Assembly: GCA_038087015.1 (NCBI GenBank)
Contig: JASBNA010000001.1
Span: 2,356,001-2,420,000, forward strand
Source of the DNA: Cerrena zonata
Lineage: Eukaryota; Basidiomycota; Agaricomycetes; Polyporales; Cerrenaceae
Reading direction: 5' to 3'
Length of the DNA: 64,000 nt
Within the stretch, counting starts at the first letter, position 1, and the number at the start of each line of letters is the position of its first letter. Below the pieces are notes generated by a model. That model did no database searches and was not told the origin of the DNA. It saw only the letters and a program-made list of their open reading frames with translations. Shown here piece after piece: positions 55,820 to 64,000 of the stretch. Made by a program: the position numbers and the translations under genes.

Positions 55820-58800
55820 TCAGTTATCTCCGAACAGCTCCTGCCTAACCTTGTCCGCCTCTGCTTCATCCTCCATTTGTACACCTAACGGTACAGCAGG
55901 TTGAGATTCCTCGACCTGCGAGGAAGTAGAACTCTCGACTTCAGAGCTCGCTGTCGAAGATTCCTCAACAGAGGAAGACGAGGATGTCTCTGCATCCGTC
56001 AAAGGTTGGCCAACAGCGCTGATATCCTTGTCAACTTTCTCATCCTTGATCAGTTGTTCTGGAGGTGGAGGTGATGCTTGTGGTTGGCCTTGGGCAGGGT
56101 TCTCAACTTGGGCAGCACCGTCACTCTTGATTTCTTGGTGAGGATGCTCTCCGAAGACATCACGACCTGGCTCGGCTTTACCCAATGTACTGGGATCAAC
56201 GGATTGCAAGGCAACAGGACCATCGCCTACCACTACTGCGGCTGGGACGTAGGGCTGCGGTGAAGGTTTGGGAGTGTAGGCCACATTTTGATATTGGTCA
56301 TACTACAACGAAACGGTTAATACTTAGAATTCACAATTGGAATGAGGTAACACTTACTGATTCATGGAAATCATTACTATAGGAGAGAATATATTAGCAA
56401 GCCGAACGTAGAGCATCGGTGGAGTAGCGTACCAAGAGAAGTCCCAGGTCTTCAACCACTTCGAGTTGAGGCACTTTGATTTTGTCCATGCGTTTCCATA
56501 TACGAGAGGGCTGAGATATGCGAAATTCCAGATGGCGATTATCAGGAGCACAGCAGCGATCTGAAGTCGAATTCGAGGTCGCAGAGTGGACGTGACGAGA
56601 TCGAAGGAAGCACATGAGAGAAGGATGGCGAAGTAGAGAGCGGGGAAGTAATGGTGAAGGAACAGCTGACGAGCCATGAGGTAGAAGGGGAAGTAATGCA
56701 AACTCCATCCCATGAAGAGGAATCCACATAACGTGTCGTACTTGACGACTTTGGCTAATCGAAGGATGAATATGATGTCCGATATCAAAATAATGACGAA
56801 ACTTACTGTTCTCGAAGTCTCGGTAGCCACGTTTGGCACGGAGGATAAGAAGTCCGCGGACGATCATGTATGAAACGACAGCAGCGGTACTCAAATACCA
56901 GACCATTGGGTTTCCGAGGAGGTAGATCTGTCGGTGATCTTTAACCCAGAAGTTCTAAGTGGTGAATGAGTATATATTATTAAGAGAATAACAAGCATGA
57001 TTCTAATGAACTTACAATGCCTCGTCGCAGCCTTGGCCATGCAGTAGGTCGGGAATCGAAAGTGTGGCGATCAGTGAGACCAGCGTTAGTAGTCCACATA
57101 ACTTGTTGCAATTCCAAGAACTTCGCCAAGAATCCAGGTCGTCGGTAGTTCACCTTTTCAGCATTAGCAGGTACTAATAACATAATCATGAGCTTCCATT
57201 CAGATAGTCCGGCAGTCGAAACTCACGTCTTTCATTCTCGGCGGTCTCGATGTACCACAGAGAGTTAGCCAATACAGCATTCTTGTTGCAAGTCACTTCC
57301 TGCTGTTCATAACCCCACTCTGGGAGTTTGACCTTATGCGAGAAGAGATAACACCCTTGTAAAGCATGTTTCAGCCTGAAATGAGTGCGCAGCGTCCTCA
57401 AACGCTTCTTGCTTTCCGGGTCCTTCTTGCTTCCTTCATAAATCTCCACAATCCAGTCATCGTTCATATCGCCACTGAAATCAGGCATCCCGTAAGCTGA
57501 AACTTCATTCTGGAAGTCTACTTCCGACACGGGCGGTCGGAAGTCGTGCGAGTGAAGGGCTTTGTCGGTCATGGTGTGGCGGAGTTTAATGCGCATGTTT
57601 GGGGTGATGTAGGTGAGAGGGGCGGTTAGCCAATCTGGAGGTGCAGTGCCATCTACAGTAGCGTTGATGATACGCCATTCGTTGTTAGAGTCTCGGTGGG
57701 GGTACAGAGTGATTTGTTGTTCTGTCAATAGATCCCTTAGTACAAGTACACCAATGTTGGATGAAACCTAGTACGTACGCTGACTTCCTGTAGGATAGTT
57801 GTGAGGATGAGAGTGAAGATATCCTCCCTGCGTGTTTACATGTCGGATGGACACAACGGAACCAATAGCAACATCTTCAAATGAAATCAATATTGAACCA
57901 CTCCAATCAAAGAATAAGACCGGACATACCAGCATAGGTATCAGCCATACCCCTTCCACGAAGAGTATGCTGGAATTCCGAGCTCATGAAACCATCTCCA
58001 TCGCCCGAATTCGACAAGATAGCAAAATGGATCCAGAACATGAACATATAGAACACAGCCGGGACCACAATAAGACACATAGCTCTCGCCATGAAATGTC
58101 GCATGAACAACCGAATAGGTACTCGTGAATCCCCAAGCAATGTCCATAGCTGATATACCGTATTGAAACCCACAGTCGCAATGGTGAACAAGCCGACCCA
58201 TTTGCAACTGACGACAGCACCGAGCGAGAGACCTGTGAGACCGAGCCATGCCCACCAATGTTCTGAGAATGGTCGGTGTTTGTCTTCGTTGCAGAATCCG
58301 ACCCAGAGGAAGGTGGTGAGTGCGGTAAAGAAAATGAGTGGGGAGTCTAAAAGAATGTGACGAGATTGGGTGATTAGGCCGTTTTCGAAGGTAATGAAGA
58401 GGGCGGCGAGCGCAGAGGTCGTGGCTCGACAGTCTAGGGCGCGGAGGGTAAGGTAGGATATGGGGACTGTTGCAACACCGAGAGTAGCTGGGACGAGACG
58501 CATAGCGACGTAGGGGACATTCTCATATATCCTAATAATATCGGTTCGTCCTCAGTAATTGTGCAGGAGATCATGGATGTTGGTACTCACTTTCCGATAT
58601 CTTTGAAGTCGAAGTTTCCATCATAGCCCCACACGAACCCGGCCAATGTAATGAGAAGTTTCGCCAACGGGGGATGGACATCCACAAAGTACTGTGACTT
58701 GATATATTTCGACGCGAATTTACCAAAATGGACTTCATCGAACCTGACGTAGGTCATAGCGGTATATTAGACTTCCGCACACATTCCAGTCAAAGTACAC

Positions 58801-59080
58801 CCAATACTCACACAACACTATTCGGTTTCGACAACCTAAACAAACGTATGCCCACCGCAATAAGCGTGATGAAGATGAGTAGTTTCCATTCTGCAGACGT
58901 CAAGTTGACGCCTCCAGACGGCTGGGGTTTGCGTCCGGACGAGTATCCCTTCGACACGAGTGCCCTTCTTTCATCTGCATCAGAGTATCCATGTCCTACA
59001 GGAAACCTCGGGGCTTTAGGTGCAGGAGCAGCATGTAGTATCGGAGAGGGAGGTCTTCGTGCCCGCACATTCGCGGCCAT
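55820..59080 (-). CDS. Dolichyl-phosphate-mannose protein O-mannosyltransferase (GT39, PMT family)
   Basis: An ER membrane enzyme that moves mannose from dolichol phosphate to Ser/Thr of secreted proteins. ATG 59080 (MAANVRARRPPSPILH); first span WKLLIFITLIAVGIRLFRL. The luminal catalytic loop FDEVHFGKFASKYIK has the Asp-Glu pair, followed by YFVDVHPPLAKLL, VPYVAMRLVPATLGV, QSRHILLDSPLIFF and VSCKWVGLFTIATVGF. The MIR region has SIRHVNTQGGYLHSHPHNYP and QQITLYPHRDSNNEW, then NKNAVLANSLWYIETAENER. Late spans (GWSLHYFPFYLMARQLFLHH) are followed by an unusually long Ser/Glu-rich tail ending RQELFGDN at TGA 55820-55822. The HxN/LYPH form of the MIR motif suggests the PMT1 or PMT4 rather than the PMT2 subfamily; this is not certain. 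Confidence 0.92.
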
Positions 59081-59630
59081 ATTGTTGGTGGTAGATGTCT
59101 TTCAATTAATAGAGTACGCTTGGGGAACCAAGACCAGACCAGACCAGGGTAGACCGTAAAAGCAACAAGAACCAAGAGTATTTAGAACTAGAAAGAAAAG
59201 GAAATGGCTAGCCGACGTGGCGAAAGGATGAGTCTAGTGAAGCAATGACCGTGACATGTATATGCGCTTGCAGGTTATGCGCTGGTATGAAGTGACGCCG
59301 AATTCCATGATCGCTCTAGTTTGATGGCAGATGGTCACCGTCTGCTCGCACCGCAGCACTGATACTAATTGCTGTGGTAGGATCGTACTGCCGTCAACAG
59401 AGTGTAGATAGGCCAAATCAAGAAGGGCAAGGATAATGATATCATAGCTACTACGAGGAAAACATAACACGACGGAGAAAAGCAGAACTATAAAAGACAT
59501 ATGATAGCCTGAGCCTGTACCGTCCCACAAAAAAAAGCATGACCGTAAACAAACTGGGTATTTTCGCAAGCAAGCATCTCTACACCACAACTCCCAACTC
59601 AACTACCCAAATGCTGCTAAGTCAACCAGG
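59081..59630. other. Intergenic region upstream of the PMT gene
   Basis: About 550 bases, both neighbours on the minus strand. A 122-codon ORF (59234-59602, minus) overlaps a likely promoter and shows no motif. Confidence 0.4.
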
Positions 59631-62077
59631 TCACGAGGTTTCACTTGGTTTGGGACCCTCTGAGTAAGGTGATGGTGCTAGCCCATCACCGTTCGGACGT
59701 CTAGTCAAGCCAGCGGCAGCGAATCCTCGCGCGACAAACCCGCCACGAACTCCCCGTCCACGACCACCAAAGCCACCGCGGCCAACATCAGCATTTCTTG
59801 ACTCCTTGTCTGTGGCTTGCTTGACTTCTGGTATACCACCATTGAGTTTCTATATGAGGACATGTTGTCAGTCATCTAGCCACCAGTATGTAAGCACAAG
59901 GTATAAACATACCTCAGCATGCTTGCTAAATCCAGCCTTCATAGCATCTTCATCACCAAACTCAATATAGGCCATTTTCAGTGCTTTCCCTGCAAAGTTA
60001 GATGGGTAGCTAACTTTCGTGATCTAGACAAAGCGATGAGTAAACAGAAGCATTCGTGAAGGTCCAGAAACAAACTCACTCCAGATCGAGCTTCACCAAA
60101 GAACTCTCGGACCTCTTGTTCACCAGCAGGTTCAGGCATCCTCATGAAGATCGTCCATGGATTTCTCTGTGGTCGTCTGCTGGTAGGAGTCCTCGCACCA
60201 GTGCTCTCAGTTGCAGGTGAGATAATTCCATCTTCCACCCTTCTCTCGCTCGGTCCCGCGTTGATGGACAATTCCGGTGTCGCTTTCCCAGATTGCGGAG
60301 GAACAGGAGAAGAAGCGCCATTCGTTTCGCCGTCAGGTTGAGAACCACCAGCGGCGGCTGCGGCTTCGCGTTCCGCCTTCTCTTGCTGCTTGCGCTCCTT
60401 CTTTCGTTCGCGTTTAGCACGTTCCTTCTCGGCCTTTTCAGCGGACCTCTGATCCTTTGGTGTTTCACGACCAGAGGTAGGTGTTTCGGGTGCAGAAGAC
60501 TGATTAGGTTTGGGGGCAGGAGATGCACGAGCTGAGAGTCCTTTCTCAGGAGGAACGGGGGTTGGACCTTTCGTTCCAAGGGGGGTGGTAGAGGTTTCGA
60601 CGGCTGGGGATGTGGGTGTAGGAGCGACGGTCGACGGTGTTGCTGTTCGGCGGTAGGCGTAGTTGAAACCTATCAAATGTGATAAATATGATAGCATATT
60701 ATGAAAGTTGGGAATGTCATACCTTGACTCTTCAACTCAGCGCTTACCCTACCATCTCTGATATCGAGTACCAGAGAGCCGTATGCAGCATCACAGAGAT
60801 TCCAGTTCCAGCAGTTCTTCCAAGCGGGTTCTTCAGTGGGAATTTGACCATTGGGACCGGGTTGATTTAACGGTGTAGGGATTCGCTCGATGACCGAAAG
60901 CGCTTTGTCGAGGAGTATTCGTTGGTTCTCGTCAATAACGGCATCGACTTGGGTCTTGACGCTCTCCCAAACTTTATCGAAGCCTTCTTTGCCAGCAGCG
61001 AGTTTGTGACGGAAGCCCTCGAAATCACCCTGAGCGCTGAATTCGTTATAGGATGTAGCATATCGGAAATGCAGTCCAGCGGAGATGGTAAGATCGGCTT
61101 TCAACACAAGTCCAAGCTGAGCGATGATGCCCTCTCTTCCGGGACTTGCATGAGTGACTAGGAGACGAGTTTCTGTGGGATCAAATACGCGTTGTGCGGT
61201 ATCGACCAATTCTCCAATTTGAAGAGCAGTGATCCACATGGTGCCCTGGCCACCAGCGATGGTAGCAGCACCGTCACCATTGTCAAACATCTTGTGTTGT
61301 ACAAGTGCACCACCAAGTCCCAGGAGACGAAGTTTGACACCACCGATATCGAGACAGCGCGTGGTTGCTTCATCGAGAACGTGGAGGTTCTCAATGTCGT
61401 ACTCGTTTGAGCGGAATTTCTCAAGCACAGTGACGTCCTCACATGCACCCCATACGGTGTACACTGGGATTTGGAGTTTTATCTGTCCTGAGAGAAGGAG
61501 AGGGAATTCGGACAAAAGGGAAATAGTAACAGTTGAACGGATAGATGATGGAGGGTTTTCCGGGGCGAGTAGATGGGTACGTTGAGCAGCAGGGATTAGA
61601 GGAGAATACATAGTCAGGTGTCGCAGTGTCCTGTCATTGATTCGATCGAGACTGGACGCCTCTATAGATCTGATATGAGAACAATGTGCAAGTGGCAGGT
61701 GTAATAGGATACGTACCGAAGAAACCAAAGTCGCCAGTGTGGATGATAGCAGAGGCCCCGACCTCGCGCGCGAGGTCATTAAGGGCAGAAAGACGGCCAC
61801 GAATGTCGGCGATACATAGGAGACGTCCGTGGCCAGTATCGAAAACTCGTGTTTGGGTATTAACTTGGTATGGTACTGGACGTGGGTTAGGAGAAGCAGA
61901 GGCAGCGGGGCGGGATGACGTGGAAGCAGGGCGAGAGACAGGACTGCATAGTGATGGAGGCTGTAGACTGGGACTAGACCGTGGACGAAATGGGGAGGGA
62001 GGAGGAGCGAGTCGAGAGAGACAGTGACCGACGACACAAACTTGCAGGCCCTTCCCTGGCGCCAGCAGCAGCACCAC
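59631..62077 (-). CDS. DUF2433 phosphoesterase-like protein with RRM and RGG-box C-terminus
   Basis: Exons join in frame to give a Pro/Ser-rich N-terminus, then VFDTGHGRLLCIADIRGRLS, GASAIIHTGDFGFFGTYP, IPVYTVWGACEDVTVLEKF, LLGLGGALVQHKMFDNGD, TRLLVTHASPGREGIIAQ and NWNLCDAAYGSLVLDIRDG. This is the fungal DUF2433 family, related to calcineurin-like phosphoesterases, but with D-x-R where an active enzyme has D-x-H. A further exon starting FNYAYRRTATPSTV adds a Lys/Glu helix, an RRM-like unit (NPWTIFMRMPEPAGEQEVRE to ALKMAYIEFGDEDAMKAG) and an RGG box (GGFGGRGRGVRGGF), ending KPSETS at TGA 59631-59633. About 690 residues. The 5' limit is the open frame; no in-frame ATG was found. Probably an RNA-associated protein. 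Confidence 0.75.
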
Positions 62078-62105
62078 GCCCAGCAGCCACCGGCACCGAC
62101 GTCGC

Positions 62106-62135
62106 GTCGCGCGTTTATTTTGTATTTATTTATGC
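62106..62135 (-). promoter_or_regulatory. AT-rich core promoter candidate for the DUF2433-RRM gene
   Basis: On the minus strand this reads CATAAATAAATACAAAATAA, a TATA-like tract in an otherwise GC-rich region. If it is the core promoter, transcription would start close to 62090 and the translation start must lie downstream. Confidence 0.3.
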
Positions 62136-62463
62136 CTCTGACAAGTCCATATTGGGTATTTCACATACTCACCCACTGACTCACGCATGCTCCCGGTTTG
62201 CGGCGACGGCAGCGGCAGCTACGCGTCCAATATTTTCTGAAAATTATAGCCTGCGAGTAACGCTTAGGACTGATATTGCTCTCAAGTCTGTCACCGTACT
62301 CACCCCTCCTCTCTACCCTTCCACCACGCCCAGCACCTCTCCGGTCCTCTCCAGGACGTGCATCCAGACGTTCTACGCGCGGCGCCGACAGGCACTCGCG
62401 TTGCTCAACACCTCGATCACTCTATCCGTGCTTTGATTCAAGCACCCGTTTCACATCTGCGCC
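62136..62463. other. Divergent promoter region of the DUF2433-RRM and PPR genes
   Basis: About 330 bases with pyrimidine-rich stretches on the + strand before the PPR start. ORFs here are chance frames. An ATG on the minus strand near 62188 (MRESVG) could be an upstream exon of the DUF2433-RRM gene. Confidence 0.4.
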
Positions 62464-64000
62464 ATGCTACCAAAGGTGGCAGGCCAGATCCTCCACCATA
62501 CTTCCCGTGCCGTTGCGGTCATCCAGAATCAGACTGGTTCTACTTTCCGTAACGTTCTCCATACCTCAGGTCCGCCGACTACACTTGGAGGCAGGCCCGG
62601 TTCAGGTTCCAACAACTCTGGTTGGGGTGGTACCGCAGAACCTGGAGGTCCAAAAGCACATACCGGAAGTCGCTTCCACTCCAGTTTCGCTGTACGTTTC
62701 TTCGCTTTTGGCTCCTCGCATCTTTCATTGACATACTACAATCAGTCTTCTGCTCGCGTTGTCGCACATGCCGATCCCTCATCTAGCAATGTCGACGGTG
62801 TAGACCTGTCGGACGACTACCTTGATCTCCCCACTCCCATTGCTTCTCGTCTTGGCGCTCGTACCAGCCATCGCCTACGGTCAACGACACTTTCACAAGG
62901 TGTCCAGAAAGGCGATTCCAATGTACTCAAAGCACTAAGGCAGCACGTACGAACAAATCATGCATTTGCTTCCGTCTCATCCACAGCCCAACCTTCTGAG
63001 CCTCCGGTTCCATTGCTAAAATCTACTGATGCACCGTCTGCTACATCTTCCCCCGAACAACTCACGTCGGCAACCGAGTCAGAGGAGCATGCTGCTGAGA
63101 GTGACGCTGAACATTCTAACGGTCCTCTTGCAGAATTGCTTGCTTCATTGGCTAAAGTCAAGACGGTTGGTAACCGTGAAGCTGTCGAGATCCTCGTTCA
63201 AAAGATTCGTGCTACAGGCAAATTGAATATTCATGGTTACAATCACATTCTCGATGCTCTCCGTGAAGTACGACGATCTGGAGAATCTCTTGCTTCCATC
63301 TTGGAAGTGTACAATGAGATGTTGGCACGGGACATCCTTCCCTCCTTTAGGACATACAGTATTCTCATCTTGGCTTTCACCGATCGTGATTCGGATGTTC
63401 ATATAACTTCGACGAAACTCGAGCGAAGGATTTTGCAGCGTCGGGCAATGGGTATCACTGACTCGCAAGAGAATAAGGCGGATCAGGAACAGCTCGTACA
63501 GCTCAACTCGGAAAACAACATGGCATCGGCACTCAAACTCTTCCAGACAGCTACTTCGCGGATTCGCTCGAAGGCTTCTCTTACATGGACGGTTTATAAC
63601 GCTCTTTTACGGTCTTGCGCTAACCACGGTAACGTCGACGCGGCTCTCGAGATCTTCGCTCATTTCGAACGTCGGAAGGATGTCCCTCTCGCTGCTCAAC
63701 CTTTCGCTCACCTCATCAACACCTACGCCAAGGTCGGAGATATCCAGGGTGCTGAACAGGTGTTCGAGGAGTTCAGGAAGGCTTCGATTGATGGTAGATT
63801 GTCTTGGAGTATCCGCAACACGTCTACGGAAGGTCGCGAACGGTCCAGTCAGAGCGCCCAGATTGGCGTTTGGAACTGTATGATCGAGACCTACTTCGTC
63901 TGCGGTCGTGGGGATAAAGGTCTTGCTCTGCTCGAGGAGATGTTAGATTCCGGTTCAGGATTAGACTTTGGCCCCAAGGACATCCCCGTTCCATCCCCTA
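62464..64000 (+). CDS. Mitochondrial PPR-type protein (3' end outside window)
   Basis: ATG 62464 gives MLPKVAGQILHHTSRAVAVI, an Arg/His/Ser leader without early acidic residues and so a likely mitochondrial presequence. One intron (62692-62745) joins RFHSSFA to SSARVVAHADPS. After an Ala/Ser/Glu-rich linker come helical repeats of the pentatricopeptide type: IHGYNHILDALREVRRSGES, LEVYNEMLARDILPSFRTYS, TVYNALLRSCANHGNVDAAL, FAHLINTYAKVGDIQGAEQV and IGVWNCMIETYFVCGRGDKG. Such proteins bind organelle RNA and control its maturation or translation; fungal examples include Cya5-like factors. Which transcript is bound cannot be said. The frame is open to the last base of the window. Confidence 0.85.
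   Translation, partial: MLPKVAGQILHHTSRAVAVIQNQTGSTFRNVLHTSGPPTTLGGRPGSGSNNSGWGGTAEPGGPKAHTGSRFHSSFAVRFFAFGSSHLSLTYYNQSSARVVAHADPSSSNVDGVDLSDDYLDLPTPIASRLGARTSHRLRSTTLSQGVQKGDSNVLKALRQHVRTNHAFASVSSTAQPSEPPVPLLKSTDAPSATSSPEQLTSATESEEHAAESDAEHSNGPLAELLASLAKVKTVGNREAVEILVQKIRATGKLNIHGYNHILDALREVRRSGESLASILEVYNEMLARDILPSFRTYSILILAFTDRDSDVHITSTKLERRILQRRAMGITDSQENKADQEQLVQLNSENNMASALKLFQTATSRIRSKASLTWTVYNALLRSCANHGNVDAALEIFAHFERRKDVPLAAQPFAHLINTYAKVGDIQGAEQVFEEFRKASIDGRLSWSIRNTSTEGRERSSQSAQIGVWNCMIETYFVCGRGDKGLALLEEMLDSGSGLDFGPKDIPVPSP

Noticed and set aside
1..64000. A new multi-gene defence, mobile or biosynthetic system
   Set aside because: Genes are in mixed orientation with separate functions and ordinary spacing; no terminal repeats, integrase, transposase, toxin-like pair or repeated gene block beyond the two tandem duplicates was seen.

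Overview
The window reads as nuclear DNA of a filamentous basidiomycete, most likely an Agaricomycete. Almost every gene is broken by several short GT-AG introns of about 45-70 bases, a few exons are only 13-27 bases long, and the gene set is typical of mushroom-forming fungi: an agaric-style F-box protein, a Ser-rich cupredoxin, fungal PMT, Cch1, and modular NVTV-type surface proteins. The species cannot be named from sequence alone. I recognise no tRNA, rRNA, CRISPR array, intact transposon or secondary-metabolite cluster.

Layout. 1-471: 3' end of a disordered protein. 1034-1944 (-): mitochondrial cyclophilin. 3544-5332 and 6236-8165 (+): tandem CCCH zinc-finger/DUF7923 paralogues. 8506-10165 (+): OMA1 mitochondrial protease. 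10509-11415 (+): cytochrome b561-type membrane protein, convergent with a single-pass surface protein at 11596-13779 (-). 14689-15880 and 16686-17861 (-): tandem soluble epoxide hydrolases. 19282-21246 (+): F-box protein. 21953-22833 (+): 2-Cys peroxiredoxin. 23823-24621 (-): GPI-type cupredoxin with a decayed partial copy beside it. 25448-25987 (-): TRM112, divergent from a GPI-type surface protein at 26178-27434 (+). 27788-28877 (+): exosome subunit RRP45, convergent with a large Ser/Thr kinase at 29071-33130 (-). 33860-34960 (-): BUD32, divergent from eIF3a at 35376-38661 (+). 38977-46616 (-): Cch1 calcium channel. 47908-49336 (-): GH105-like glycosidase. 50229-52428 (-): F-box protein. 53759-55576 (+): Dal5-type MFS transporter. 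55820-59080 (-): protein O-mannosyltransferase. 59631-~62077 (-): DUF2433 phosphoesterase-like protein joined to an RRM/RGG tail. 62464 onward (+): PPR protein, cut by the window end.

The genes do not form one pathway. Housekeeping translation and RNA genes (eIF3a, TRM112, BUD32, RRP45) are mixed with mitochondrial genes (cyclophilin, OMA1, PPR), secreted or surface proteins and membrane transport. I see no convincing new multi-gene system. The points most worth a second look are single-gene oddities: apparent one-base frameshifts in RRP45 and in the MFS transporter, a 13-base micro-exon kept in both CCCH paralogues, a 15-base micro-exon carrying part of the OMA1 zinc site, internal repeats in the kinase tail, an N/E/E/E calcium-channel filter, and a DUF2433-RRM gene with no in-frame ATG. 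Exon boundaries were worked out by hand from splice consensus, reading frame and family similarity; none was tested by alignment.
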